Source: Ceratothoa steindachneri (lineage: Eukaryota; Arthropoda; Malacostraca; Isopoda; Cymothoidae). Taken from it: a DNA stretch of 64,000 bases. This document shows positions 1 through 11,311 of the stretch, piece by piece; within the stretch, counting starts at the first letter, position 1; the number at the start of each line of letters is the position of its first letter. The position numbers were made by a program, and so were the translations under genes. The notes beneath the pieces were generated by a model, which worked only from the letters and a program-made list of their open reading frames with translations, was not told the DNA's origin and did not search any database. The DNA lies in contig OZ018317.1 of NCBI GenBank assembly GCA_963969495.1, forward strand, positions 227,381,738 through 227,445,737, read 5' to 3'.

Positions 1-274
1 GCCATAGAAATTAAGATTCAAGACGAGAATGGAGCCGATAACCTAGGTATAGCTAATTGACTAGGGTGTTCTTCCTCCCGAGTGAATTCTTGCTTTCGCG
101 CTCAAGAGAGGAGGGGGACGGACCCGAATTAAGAAATAGTCGTGTCTCGTTTTAAAAGGCGGGCCTATACTGAGTTAGTACGGCCTGTGCCTGGGGTTAA
201 ATATGGACCAACCGGAATCGATTTGCCTCAGGCCTCACAAGACATTCTTCTTAATCAGACACAGTGCAGGTGTG

Positions 275-293
275 GTGTGTGTGTGTGTGTGTG
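275..293. repeat. (GT)9 microsatellite
   Basis: Nine uninterrupted GT units followed by a G-rich run. A simple sequence repeat with no associated gene. Confidence 0.9.
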
Positions 294-902
294 GAGGGGG
301 GGGTAGAATCCTCTCGAGTTTTTGGATATCTCGTGGTGAGGCGTCGGCGTCTTCTCCGCGCTCTCAATGCTCTATGATTCTGTTTTATCACCGTAAGTAG
401 CTCGATTCTCTCACAGCCTGGTTCGGCGTCCCTCGACCTCTTGGGGCTTCTCTTACATGTGACCATTTTACTCTCACTTTCTGATATGCTTCCTGTGACA
501 AATAAAGTAATTCTGATTTGCATGTCATTCAATAGCCTATAACTCGAAAACCAAGCATTTCCGGACATATGTTCATGGGAACTATTTTTATTATTTTGAC
601 ATAGGGGACATAATGCCGAAGTTACACCATCTATTTTCGTAACACACTCTATATGTATTAATGAATGGCAATGAATTGAAAGTTTTGAAAATTTTAGAGA
701 AATCAATAAGAAATTTCTTGAATGACAATGTATCAATGAATATGTATTGATGAATGACAATAATTTTATAGTTTAGTAAATTTTAACAAAAACAATGCAA
801 AATCTAGAGAGAGAATAATGAAAAAAAGCACAAAGAAAACAATAAGATTTATAAAAACAAACTAGGAAAACAGAGCACCAAATTAAAAATAAACGAACAC
901 TT

Positions 903-930
903 ACCTTTTAAACCGAATGGTTTAAAAGGT
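903..930. repeat. perfect 12-bp inverted repeat, 4-nt loop
   Basis: ACCTTTTAAACC at 903-914 is followed by GAAT and then by its exact reverse complement at 919-930. It could form a hairpin in DNA or RNA. No neighbouring gene gives it a role, and it may be a fragment of a small inverted-repeat element. Confidence 0.6.
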
Positions 931-2109
931 GGAATATATAAACAAATATAAATATGGTTGTATTTTAAAATAACTTAAATTTGGGGAACCAACTAATAGA
1001 ATAATTTAACTATCGCGTCATTGAGTGAATTGTTAATAAACTTAGGTGAAAATTAATCATAAATCCTACTAAAATTAAAATATTTTAATTAAGAAATGCG
1101 AAGTCGTATGGAATACTGACTAGAATTTAATTCAGGATTTAAAAATTAAATAAATAGTGATTCTAAAATGTTAAGATAGACGGATTGAAGGGGACTATCA
1201 AGAGGTGCAAGAATCCAAATGATTACTTAGTGAAGGGAAATTCAGTTTAGCAGTCTGTCGAGTGAAAAGGACCCTCGTGCTTGCAGATCCTCGGCTTCAA
1301 TTGTATCGTCGTTTGACGCACTTTGCCAGTTCGGCAACTCACACACATAAATTGATAAACAAGCGAAGACTTGAGTAGCAAGAGTCTTCTCTCCTTTTGA
1401 TACAAGGAGGTTTTAAGAGAGACAGTATTATTCGGGATAGAGCAAAATTTCATTTGCGCATAAACTTTTGATAATAATTCTTGTGAGTCTAAGATTAATT
1501 TGTAAATAAGTAAGCCTATTTATTATATTTTAACATACATTTTCTGTTTTTCACCATCAAATTTTACGAGAAAAATAAAAACACCATAAAATTACAAAGA
1601 ACACACACCGTTACGGGATTGTCGACCCGATTTAACGTAATTCGTAAGCAAGATGCGAATCTTATTTCCAGATGAGCAGGCGGAATTAATGTCTCACTGA
1701 GATTCTTGCGAGAGCCGTGACATTTACCCAAACAGCTCATATAAAATACGAAAACAGGTTCTTACTGTACCTTTAAACGTGCCTGAAAGGACAAACACTC
1801 CGCAATACACGAGATGCACAGTCTCTGAAGTAAACGCATAACAAACGCACACGGCAATGGGAGGTAGGTAACAACAAAGAAAATGGTTTGTGAGGAGATA
1901 AGCTCGACAAATGGCAGATTACAAATATAAAAGATTATTTTTCCGCAATTTCTCGATAACCAAAACATGAACTTTTCCAAATCTTATATTAACGACTAAA
2001 AAGAAAAAAAACCCTTCAAAAGACTATTTAAAAACTTTTTTAAACCTGACACTAGTTTTTATAACATATTTGTGAGTGTAAGCAAAATAAAAACAACAAA
2101 AAAACCTGC

Positions 2110-3311
2110 TGATATAATAGGAAGAAGGTCGGCCTTCCCCTAAAAGTCAACAGGTCCACCTGTCAATGTGCACGCACTCGTCTCGAGTACAAGGTAGAGG
2201 CGGTAGCGATCCCGCCAAACACGTACGGGGACAGGAAACGTGCGCGAGGATCACCCAAACGGCAACATTCGACAAGAATGTGCCAAACAGCCTGGGGGAC
2301 GACGCAATCGTCACAATAGGGCGCAGGCGAGTGCTCCATACAATAGCGATGCGTCACACGACTGTGTCTGCTCTGGAGACGACAGAAAGCGACCTGAAGC
2401 CGTCGCGGCATTGGGGCATAGGTCCATGGGAACAGTCACGCTGCAATGGCACGCAACTTCAAGTTCCCCTCGACCGTCTCTCATCTTATTCGCCAAGCAG
2501 TCCGGAGAGCTGCCCATATTTCTGCCATGTAGTTTGTGTGAGGAAGAGCGAAATGCTGGTCCGGTCACAAAGTCCTCGCGGACTCTTTGGCACCCGCATC
2601 GGCGCGCTCATTTCCTGCAATTCCTACATTTACAGGAACCCAGCAGAAGATGATCTCGACATCCCCCGGTTTGCCAAAACCATGGCGTCACAGATATCGT
2701 GAACCAGGGGATGCGGAGATTCCAATGCCCCGAGAGCACTCAGGGCGCTTTGTGAGTCGCTATAGATCACAGTCAGATCTCCAAACCGGGCACGTCGCGT
2801 AATCTCACGCGTACCGAGTGGTGTATTACCAGCAACGCGGCCATGAAGACAGACGCAGCGCCTGGAAGAGCCTCGCTGACTTTGAACAGAGGGGATACGG
2901 CGTGGAAGCCGACCCCCTCTTGGGACTTGGAACCATCTGTATACACTGGCATGGTTCCAGCGTGACACGAGGTGTGCTCCAAAAAGTCGAACGCAATACT
3001 CCCTGCGCTGTACAAGCATTGGGGGCAGAGGCGTGGCGACAAAAAGCCAAATGTGGTACCCTCCAGGGTGGCGTTCTGAGCAGAACCAGAGCCGTCTCCA
3101 GGCCGAGAGCTATACCTTGCTCTCGAAGGAGTTTCCTGGCCCTAAACCCAAAGGGCTTAGGGTATGATTGGTGTGGTGGATAGAGTCCACCTTCCCTAAT
3201 AAACGCTTGGCTGTGGATGCATAAAACTCGCATCCGTATTCGAGGCTTGAACGAACGAAGGATCGATAAAAAAGTAGGGCAGTAGCCCTACCAGCGCCTT
3301 AAGCGCTGAAC
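2110..3311 (-). pseudogene. ORF2 C-terminus of copy H: RNase H and Cys/His tail
   Basis: Reverse-strand remnant of the RT thumb/connection, RNase H domain and C-terminal tail of ORF2. RNase H removes the RNA strand of RNA:DNA hybrids during retrotransposition. The YTDGSKS (first Asp) and YSDSQSAL (third acidic) boxes are readable, but the Glu box, FTAELVAI in the other copies, reads FMAALLVI here, so the catalytic Glu is lost. The reading frame changes several times (pieces around 3233-2826, 3042-2773, 3019-2630 and 2411-2163). It is non-functional. Confidence 0.85.
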
Positions 3312-4334
3312 GTCACGGAACGAAGAATATCGTGGGTACAAGAGACCCTAATGCTGCGAATATGAGCCTCCCAGGTGAGGCGTCGGTCAAATATAAGAGC
3401 AAGGAAACGGTGCAATTCAACCACTTCCAGGCACACCCTATTAAGAAATAAATCTCAGTCGGAGTGGGGCCGTGGATAGAGGCAGAAGTGCACCATCTCA
3501 GTCTTGGCCAAAAAAAACGAAACATGTGCGCTGTGGCATAGCGAGAGATGCAGTTCAATGCCTGTTGGAAATGACGCTCCAGAGTTGGCATCTGGGCCAT
3601 GCCAAAAGAGATCGAAACGTCATCTACGTAGATCGTAGCGAGAACATCTTCCGGCAGCACCGAGGTAATGCCATTGATGCCCAATGCAAAGAGTGTGACA
3701 CTAAGGACACTTCCCGGCGGGACACCCTCTTCCTGCTCATTTGGGCCGGAGAAGGCTTCCTCCACCAGTAGGCGGAATCGACGATCTCGGGAAAACTCAA
3801 ATATAAATATTGGAAGGCGTCCCCTCACCCCCATCGTTTGGAAAGTCTCCATGATACCGTATCGCCATGCGGTATCATAGGCCTTCTCCAGATCGAAAAA
3901 CACTGTGGCGTATTGCTGTCTACGAAGAAAAGCCTCGCAGACGGCATTTTCCAGTCCAAGCAGAGCATCTGATGTGGAGTGGAACTTGCGGAAGCCGCAC
4001 TGTGCAGAAGACAGATGGCCTCCGCTGTCCAGAAAAAAGGCTAATGTAACATTTACCAATTTCTCCATTAACTTGCACACGCAAGAGGTTAGAGAGATTG
4101 GGCGGAAACCGGTCGGAGTAGAGTGATCTCTCCCTGGTTTGCGAAAAGCGAGCACAGTAGCGATTTGCCAGAAGTCTGGGAGAAGACCTATTACCCAGAT
4201 CATATTGAACAAACCTAACAGAAAGGCCATGCCTCGCTCACCCAGGTGTCGAAGCATGGCGTACGGGACATCGTCCGGACCATGGGCGGTGTCCGCGCAC
4301 GAAGCGAGAGCGGAACGCAACTCACTCACAGTAA
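3312..4334 (-). pseudogene. reverse transcriptase segment of ORF2, copy H
   Basis: Reverse-strand RT segment, open from the junction at 4334 down to about 3450. Visible RT motifs in order are FRPISLTSC, FFDLEKAYDTAW (first catalytic Asp), a P(P)GSVLSVT box in which the usual Gln of PQGS is Pro, and YVDD. A frameshift follows at roughly 3500. The open frame also reads leftward out of copy B's 5' UTR up to 4467, but that part (residues 1 to about 46) is not coding: it is the antisense of B. The RT is truncated at 4334 only because B inserted there. Confidence 0.88.
4322..4334. repeat. 13-bp target-site duplication, left of copy B
   Basis: TCACTCACAGTAA, identical to 11299-11311 immediately after B's A tail. 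It is part of copy H coding sequence, so removing B together with one copy restores continuity of H. Confidence 0.95.
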
Positions 4335-4865
4335 CCCCGTAAGGGGCGCGGCGATTTGCCATCCTGGCCGCCGTGCTGACGGGATCCAGCACTCCGTCCG
4401 GCCCCAGCTTAGCCTCTCTTCCTTCCTTCAGATAGCTCGATTTCTCCCCTACCTCGACGCTTTTCATAAAACCTCTCCCACAACTTTCTCTGGTCAGCCT
4501 CTAATTTCACAGAGTAGAATGCTGACCTTCTTCTCAAACCAACCACCCCGGATCGGGGCTGAGGGGGGAGGGGACATTGTTTCCTAACCCCTCAGCTCCG
4601 GTTCGGGATGGGGTTTTTTTAACAACCTGCTTCATCCCCACCCATACCTTCCTCACATCCCTTTTCCTCTCCTCTTCACAACCTATATTTTTTACGCCGT
4701 GTTCAAGGTGGAGCCGCCATGCCGAAGGACTGCCAGGCCACCAGGCGGGAGGGGTGGTCCCGAATGGCGGCGCCTGGCTCTGCCGGGCTTGTAAGCACCT
4801 CTCGCAGTGCGGGCAACTGCGAGAGGTGATGAGCTATTGCGTCCCGTAATAAAAAGAGGGTCACC
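4335..4865 (+). promoter_or_regulatory. 5' UTR of family 1 (copy B), presumed internal promoter
   Basis: This 531-bp untranslated leader begins CCCCGTAAGGGGCG. The same start is found at 20466, 40264 and 49365, which defines the true 5' end of the family. Non-LTR elements of this kind carry an internal Pol II promoter here; that is family knowledge, since no TATA box is visible. It ends at TCACC-ATG of ORF1. Confidence 0.6.
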
Positions 4866-7324
4866 ATGCCCATGAATGAAAAAAACAACCAAAAAACCCA
4901 ACCCCCAACTTCCCCAAGAAAATCGACGGAGCCGCCCTCGGGCAGCTCCACCGAGAAAATGGAGATCCCCCCCCTTGTGCTTGCGCAAGGGACCCTCCAT
5001 AACTCTTTAACCGGAGAGAAGGCTTACTCCTCTCCTACGCCTACGGGTGTAGATGACTCCCCCTCACCCCCTTCTCTGGAGGTGCTTTCAGGCACCTCCC
5101 TATCTCCAGCGGCAGTCCCTCCTTTGCTTTCTAAGGGGACTGCCAAGAAAGCCAGCAGGCAGCCCATTGCCGACCGCCCCTCGTGCAAGCGGCTCGGTAG
5201 GGCAAACCCCCTTAGGGGGAAGAGGGAAGCCAGGCCCTTTCGGTCGCTTCCCTCAAAAGACCTGCTGGCAAGAATTTTAAACCTTGCTGGGGTCAAGGCC
5301 TGTGCCTCCCCACACCACCTGACTAGTGACAATACTGCCAAGGGGACCTGCGATGTCCTGGGAGGGGATGGCCAACTGGAGGCCCCACCTGTGATAGACA
5401 TGGTCCTTGAGGAGACCCAGCCTCAGACGGTAGGGCCTTCCATGGGGGGGAATTCGGGCTCGGCGCCAAGCACCGAACCCGAATCCGCCCCTATGCAAGG
5501 TCCTCCTCAAATGGCTGAGGGCTCCGAGGCAGTAAAAGGAGGGGAGGGATCTCCTCCGACAGGTGCCCTTACGACAACCAGGACCTTCTCCATTTCGGAG
5601 AGGGACCTGGCTGAGGCTGGTCCATCTGGCCTGGGTACTTCTGCCGGCGGAGGTGAAAAGCGGGTTCATTCCCCGCCCTCCTCTCCTCTCCGAAAAAGAA
5701 AAAGACTAAAAAGACAAAAAAGACTCGGGGCTCCTCTCCATCCGCGGGGGCTGCGGGGACGGATGGGTCTGCTGCCACTCTGGCAAGCGACCAAGCCAAG
5801 ATCGGCACATCCGCCCCCTCTGCCCCCCCGGTTGCGGAGCCCCTGACAAAGAAGACTAATACCAAGAGTGCACAGGGCGGAGCCTCGATGAAATCGGGGC
5901 CCCTGATTCAGAGGTTACCTGGCGTTTTCGAGCCCGCTGGCTTCAAACGCTTCCTCGTTATTCGCTCCACTGATGGCACCATGTTGTCCAAGGGCAACAT
6001 GATCCATCAGAGGAGAGGATTAGCTAGTGCAATTGGTAGAGAGCCGAAGGTAACCCGTTTCTCGGACGGGAGCCTTCTGGCGAATGCGGCGAATCCCGCC
6101 GAGGCGGCCAAGATAAGTGCTCTTTGCACACTTCATGGCACCCCGGTGAGTGTGACGCCGCACTCTACCATGAACTTTGTAAAAGGAGTAGTTTATGCGA
6201 GGGAACTCGTTGACTACTCCATAGAAGACATCACCCTAGAGCTGGCCGACCATGGGGCGGTCAAGGTCGAACGTGTGATGAGAAAACAGGGAGGGGCCTC
6301 GAGACCCACCCCTACACTCTTCGTCACGTTCGACTGTGACAAGCTCCCTGAGTCGGTGCGTGCCGGTTGGTACCGCTACCGCGTTAAGGCATTCGTGCCA
6401 CTGCCGCGGCGGTGCTATTACTGTCACCGCTTCGGCCACACGAATCGATCATGTAGACGTGCAAAATCGGGGTCACCCGAAGTCTGTGTAAATTGCTCCA
6501 AGGTCGCACAAGATAAGTCCAAATCGTGTGTGGCCAAGTGTGTCAATTGCGGAGAGCCGCACCCTGCTTCTTCGAAGCAATGTGGTGCATATCTCCTTGA
6601 GAAAGAAATCCTGGCCGTTCAGGCCCAGGATCGACTCTCATTCCGCGAGGCTAAGGACTTGGTCCTGGCGCGCCCGGCTCTGCCTGGGACGTCATATGCC
6701 TCAATAGTTAGAAAAGCACCCTCTGCTCCTGGCCCATCCAGGCCAACGAGCACGGTTGTTTCCGCGCCCATTCGGAGCCCTTCTGCGAACTCTACTACAC
6801 CCGGGCGCTCCCCTGGTAGAGCTAGCGGCAAAAAGGGTTCACACCCAACCCCGGCTAATACCAGGGCTCCCCCCTCTTCCCCCAGCGTGACCGTTTCCCG
6901 TAAGGCGAAACGGCCACGCGCCTCCTCAGAGTCGTTAGACTCAAAGGAGGCAACACCCCTGAAGATGGTCGCTAGGCCATCTTCCGGGGTTCCTAAAGCT
7001 GTTCCCCGAAAGGAGGACAGCAACAAAGGAGCTTCGGCCCCTTCGCCCACGCCCCGAGGTGGAGCGAGTGGCTCGGAGACGGTGGTTCCTCGAAAAGAGG
7101 GCCCCCCGCCTCCCAAGCCGCAACGCCCGCCTAAGGTTTCGAGGCGGAGGGAGGAAAAGACTCGCATAGTGAGCCCAACCTCCCCCAATAAGTCCTCGAA
7201 GGCGACAGCGCCTTCAGCGCTTTGTCCGGCCAACAGCGCCCGGGGTTCTGCCCCCGGGAAGTGTACGGCCATTCCCGTGAGGGTCTTCAATTCGAGGAGG
7301 GCCCCCGCGTCTCCTCCGAGCTAG
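4866..7324 (+). pseudogene. ORF1 (gag-like nucleic-acid-binding protein) of copy B, frameshifted
   Basis: Encodes the retrotransposon's RNA-binding ORF1 protein in two frames: 4866 to about 5700, then in another frame to the TAG at 7322-7324. The frame break lies in the Lys/Thr-rich tract near 5690-5730, where an extra CTCCT unit and a 9-nt loss relative to copy D give a net shift. The N-terminal half is Pro/Ser/Gly-rich and low in complexity. The central conserved domain starts at LIQRLPGVFEP. Three zinc knuckles follow: CYYCHRFGHTNRSC, a second in which the His is Gln (CSKVAQDKSKSC), and CVNCGEPHPASSKQC. The C-terminal third is Ser/Pro/Arg-rich. Confidence 0.9.
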
Positions 7325-10300
7325 GCCTGGAGGGCATATTCCTTCAATGGAATTGCCGTGGACTCCGGGCCAACTGGGAGGAGCTGCGGAGGCTCGTCTC
7401 GTCCCGTTCCCCGTTAGCTATTTTTTTGCAGGAGACCATGCTAGGCGCGTGCCCGCTGCCTGCCCTCCCGGGGTATAAGGGTCTTGCGACCCAACCACCG
7501 CGGGACGGCCGGGCTGGGGGATGCGCGGTTTACACCCGGCATGATGTCTCCGTTCTTCCTTTCTCTTTAGATACCTCCTTTCAGGCAGTGGCTGTGCAGC
7601 TGCACCTGGATAGGAGGTATACTATCATTTCTGCGTACATTCCACCGTCAGCTGACTTCGACGCGGGGGACTTCCGCCGCGTCGTGGCACGGTTGCCGAG
7701 GCCCTATCTCTTGCTTGGAGATCTGAACGGCAGGCATCATCTCTGGGGAGATTACTCCATAAATCCCAGGGGACAAGTCCTTGCCGATCTGATCGAAGAG
7801 CTTGAGATGGGTGTCCTAAACGTGGATGAGTTTACGCATCACTGTCCGAGAACCGCTTCATTTTCTTGCCTTGACCTATCTTTGTGATCTTCGGATGCAC
7901 AGCCTGATTTTGATTGGGGGGTGGTCGATGACCTCCATGGTAGTGATCACTTTCCCATTCAAATATCATTTTCAGGGCAACTGCCGCCTGAGAGACCACC
8001 TCGGTGGTGCTTGGCGCGGGCGCGGTGGCCTGCATTTCAGGAAATGACTGAATTCTCTATCTCAGTCGAGGAGTTTAGGTCGGTAGATGAGGCCGTTGAG
8101 TTCTTCTCCGGCAACCTCATCGCCGTAGGCCTGACTACTATTCCTAGGACGTCTGGCCGTTTTGCACGCCGACCACTCCCATGGTGGTCGACCGAGTGTG
8201 AGACGGCCCTCAAACAGAAGCGTTATGCCTACATGCGCTATAAGCGCCGCCCGAACGATTTCACTGTCGCTGAATTTCGTCGGGCTAGGGCTAGGTTCCG
8301 GTATATTTCGAAGCACGCCCGCCGCTCTTCTTGGCGGGCATACGTGTCTTCACTTAACGGGAAGACCCCTTTAGCTGAGGTGTGGAAGCGAGTCAAAAGA
8401 ATTCGGGGCAAGTTCTCGCAGGACCCACCTCCCGTTCTCCAGGAGAATGGGACCGCAATCTCGGACCCCGCATCCGTGGCGGAATCCTTAGCGACCGCTT
8501 TTTCCGCATTCTCTAGCCGTGATGCTGCTCCGCCAGCATTCAATGCACGTCGTGATGTCGCGGAAGGTCGCCGGCTGGACTTTACCTCCAGAGGCGGAGA
8601 ACCCTTCAACGACAAGTTTACTGTGAGTGAGTTGCGTTCCGCTCTTGCTTCGTGCGCGGACACCGCCCATGGTCCGGACGATGTCCCGTACGCCATGCTT
8701 CGACACCTGGGTGAGCGAGGCATGGCCTTTCTGTTAGATTTGTTCAACAGGATCTGGGTGGAAGGTCTTCTCCCAGACTCCTGGCGAATCGCTACTGTGC
8801 TCGCCTTTCGCAAGCCGGGGAGAGATCACTCTACTCCGACCGGTTTCCGCCCAATCTCTCTAACCTCTTGCGTGTGCAAGTTGATGGAGAAATTGGTAAA
8901 TGTTAGATTAGCCTATTTCATGGAAAGCGGAGGCCATCTGTCTTCTGCACAGTGCGGCTTCCGTAAGTTCCACTCCACGTCGGATGCTCTGCTCCGACTG
9001 GAAAGTGCCGTCTGCGAGGCTTTCCTTCGTAGACAGCACTACGCCACGGTGTTTTTTGATCTGGAGAAGGCCTATGATACCGCATGGCGATACGGTATCA
9101 TAGAGACTCTCCACACGATGGGGGCGAGGGGACGCCTCCCAATTTTTATATCTGAATTTTTGCGAGATCGTCGATTCCGCGTACGGGTGGGGGGAGCCCT
9201 CTCCGGTCCAAAGGAGCAGGAAGAGGGTGTCCCGCAGGGAAGTGTCCTCAGTGTCACACTCTTTGCCCTGAGCATCAACGGCATCACCTCGGTGCTGCCG
9301 GAAGATGTTCTCGCTACGCTCTACGTGGACGACCTTTCGATCTCTTTTGGCGCGGCCCAGATGCCAACTCTGGAGCGTCGACTCCAACAGGCATTGAACC
9401 GCGTCTCTCACTATGCCGAAGCGCACAGGTTTCGGTTTTCTTTGGCCAAGACTAAGGTGGTGCACTTCTGCCGCCATCCACGGCTTCACCCCGACCCAGA
9501 TTTGTTTCTTAATGGGGTGCGCCTGGATGTGGTTGAGTCGCACCGTTTCCTTGGTCTTGTATTCGACCGACGCCTCACCTGGGAGGCTCATATTCGCAGC
9601 CTTAGGGTCTCTTGTACCCGCGCCATGGACATTCTCCGTTCCGTGACGTTCAGCGCTTGGGGCGCTGATAGGGCTACCGCCTTACTTTTTTATCGATCCT
9701 TTGTTCGCTCGAAGCTCGACTACGGATGCGAGTTTTATGCATCCGCAGCCGAGCGTTTATTGCGGAAGGTGGATTCGATCCACCACACCGGCCTTCGCCT
9801 TGCGACCGGTGCCTTCCGCACTTCTACCATTGAGAGCCTGTTGGTCGATGCTGGGGAGATGCCACTCGCTCTGCGCCGCGTGCAGTGCATCACTCGACTG
9901 TACGCGCGAGCCCGGCGCCTCCCTCAGTCGCTAACAGCTCTCACTGCATCCGCAGCTGATCTCGATGGTGCCTATGTCGCCGAGAGACGCCAGTCATACC
10001 CTAAGCCCTTTGGGTTTAGGGCCAGGAAACTCCTTCGAAAGGTAGATATAGCTCTCGGGCCGGTGGCGCCCCTGGTTCTGCCCAGGACGCCACCCTGGAG
10101 GGTACCACATTTGGCTATTTGTCGCCACGCCTCTGCTCCCAAAGCTTGTACTGCGCCGGGAGTATTGCGTTCGACCTTTTTGAAGCACACATCGTGTCAC
10201 GCTGGTACCGTGCCAGTGTATACGGATGGCTCCAAGTCCCAAGAGGGGGTCGGCTTCCACGCCGTATCCCCTCTGTTTGAAGTCAGCGGGGCTCTACCAG

Positions 10301-11052
10301 GCGCTGTGTCTGTCTTCACGGCCGAGCTGGTGGCAATACACCACTCGGTACGGGAGATTACGCGACGTGCCCGGTTCGGAGACCGGATTGTGATTTATAG
10401 CGACTCACAAAGCGCCCTGAGTGCTCTCGGGGCATTGGAATCTCCGCATCCCCTGGTTCGCGAAATCCGTGACGCCACGGTTTTGGCGAGCCGGGCAGAT
10501 GTCGAGATTATCTTCTGCTGGGTTCCTGGACATAGAGGAATTGCGGGGAATGAGCGCGCGGATGAGGGCGCCAAAGAGTCCGCGAGGACTCTGCGACCGG
10601 ACCAGCGTTTCGCTCTTCCTCACACCGACTACATGGCAGGAATACGGGCAGCTCTTCGGACTGCTTGGCAAAGAAGATGGGAGACGGTCGAGGGGAACTT
10701 AAAGTTGCGTGCCATTGCGCCGCGACTGTTCCCATGGACCTATCCCCCAATGCCGCGGCGGCTTCAGGTTGCTTTCTGTCGTCTTCGAATCGGACACACT
10801 CGTGTGACGCATCGTTACTTGGTGGAGCGCTCGCATGTGCCCTATTGCAACGACTGCGTCGTCCCCCAGACTGTTCGGCATATTCTTGTCGAATGTCCCA
10901 GTCTGGGTGATCTTCGCGCACGATACCTGTCTCGGTACCGGGATGGGCGGGGTCGCTACCGCCTGTCCCTTGTACTCGGGACGAGTGCGTGCACCATGAC
11001 TGGTGGACTTATTGACTTTTTGGGGGAGGCCTGCCTTCTCCCCTTTATTTAA
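7192..11052 (+). pseudogene. ORF2 polyprotein (APE endonuclease-RT-RNase H) of copy B, one stop codon
   Basis: Replication polyprotein that nicks the target and reverse-transcribes element RNA in the nucleus. The frame opens at 7192 after a TAA, overlaps the ORF1 end by about 133 nt in the -1 frame, and has no AUG before 7438. Domains: APE endonuclease (QWNCRG, FLQET, GDLNGRH, GSDHFPI); RT (FRPISL, FFDLEKAYDTAW, GVPQGSVLS, YVDD); RNase H (YTDGS, FTAELVAI, YSDSQSAL, GHRGIAGNERAD); and a C-terminal CNDC...HILVEC motif that may bind zinc. One TGC-to-TGA change at 7885-7887, just before the SDH motif, interrupts an otherwise open frame. From 7921 the remaining 1,043 codons are uninterrupted. Confidence 0.93.
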
Positions 11053-11298
11053 GGTTCCTTTTTTTTGTTATTGTTTTGTTTTAGGTTGCACTCTCCTGCA
11101 CCGGGGTGAGGGGGACCTCCCCCCGCTGCCGGAGATTGCTTCGATTGTTAAGTTTTTCCAATTTATATTGATTGTTAAGTTTTCATATTTTAACTTTAAA
11201 GTAGCCTAATTCTAGGCTGTCGTGTTTTTCGGCGACTTATGCCCAAGTGGGTAGTTGCCAGATGGGCTCTATAAAAAAAAAAAAAAAAAAAAAAAAAA
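11053..11298 (+). other. 3' UTR and A26 tail of copy B
   Basis: A short 3' UTR of about 220 nt with two GATTGTTAAGTTTT repeats, ending GGGCTCTAT followed by 26 A residues. It is nearly identical in copies D, E, F and G, so it is probably the region the RT recognises when priming (inference). Confidence 0.9.
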
Positions 11299-11311
11299 TC
11301 ACTCACAGTAA
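11299..11311. repeat. 13-bp target-site duplication, right of copy B
   Basis: TCACTCACAGTAA, identical to 4322-4334, directly after the A tail. It continues without a break into copy H coding sequence. Confidence 0.95.

Larger units (their letters stand above)
1..2059. other. AT-rich non-coding flank
   Basis: Strongly AT-rich DNA. The open frames are short, have biased composition and show no recognisable protein motif on either strand. Apart from a GT microsatellite and one short perfect hairpin (listed separately) I see nothing here. No gene is called. Confidence 0.6.
2060..4334 (-). mobile_element. family 1 copy H, 3' half (old non-LTR copy split by copy B)
   Basis: Reverse-strand copy of the family 1 non-LTR element, clearly more diverged from B, D, E and F than those are from each other. 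It holds the RT from the middle of ORF2 down to the ORF2 end and a degraded piece of 3' UTR. Its left boundary is soft: similarity to the family 3' UTR fades between about 2110 and 2060, and no A tail is visible. At 4334 it stops inside the RT coding region, exactly at the 5' end of copy B. The rest of the same element resumes at 11299. It is the older host of the nested insertion. Confidence 0.85.
4335..11298 (+). mobile_element. family 1 non-LTR retrotransposon copy B, full length
   Basis: Full-length copy of about 6,964 bp: 5' UTR 4335-4865, ORF1 4866-7324, ORF2 7192-11052, 3' UTR, and a 26-nt A tail at 11273-11298. It is bounded by a 13-bp target-site duplication and inserted in reverse orientation into copy H. 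RNase H after an APE-type endonuclease and RT points to the I superfamily (I/Nimb-like); the exact clade needs phylogeny. B groups with E: both share the ORF1 N-terminus MPM and the ASPHHLTSDNTAK variant. It carries one ORF1 frameshift and one ORF2 stop. Confidence 0.95.

Noticed and set aside
251..760. 169-codon minus-strand open frame
   Set aside because: Includes the translated GT microsatellite (HTHTHTH) and has no recognisable domain.
4335..4467. Apparent N-terminal extension (MKSVEVGEKSSYLKEG...) of the minus-strand RT at 3313-4467
   Set aside because: These residues are the antisense of copy B's 5' UTR, created by the insertion junction. They do not belong to the RT.
2060..4500. Head-to-head pair of copies as a possible 5' inversion (twin priming)
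   Set aside because: The minus-strand piece continues at 11299 and a 13-bp duplication flanks copy B, so simple nesting explains it.
8908..9591. 227-codon antisense frame opposite the RT, repeated at 25029-25712, 44836-45519 and 56962-57645
   Set aside because: Shadow of the RT coding strand. The sense frame carries all catalytic motifs and the antisense has none.
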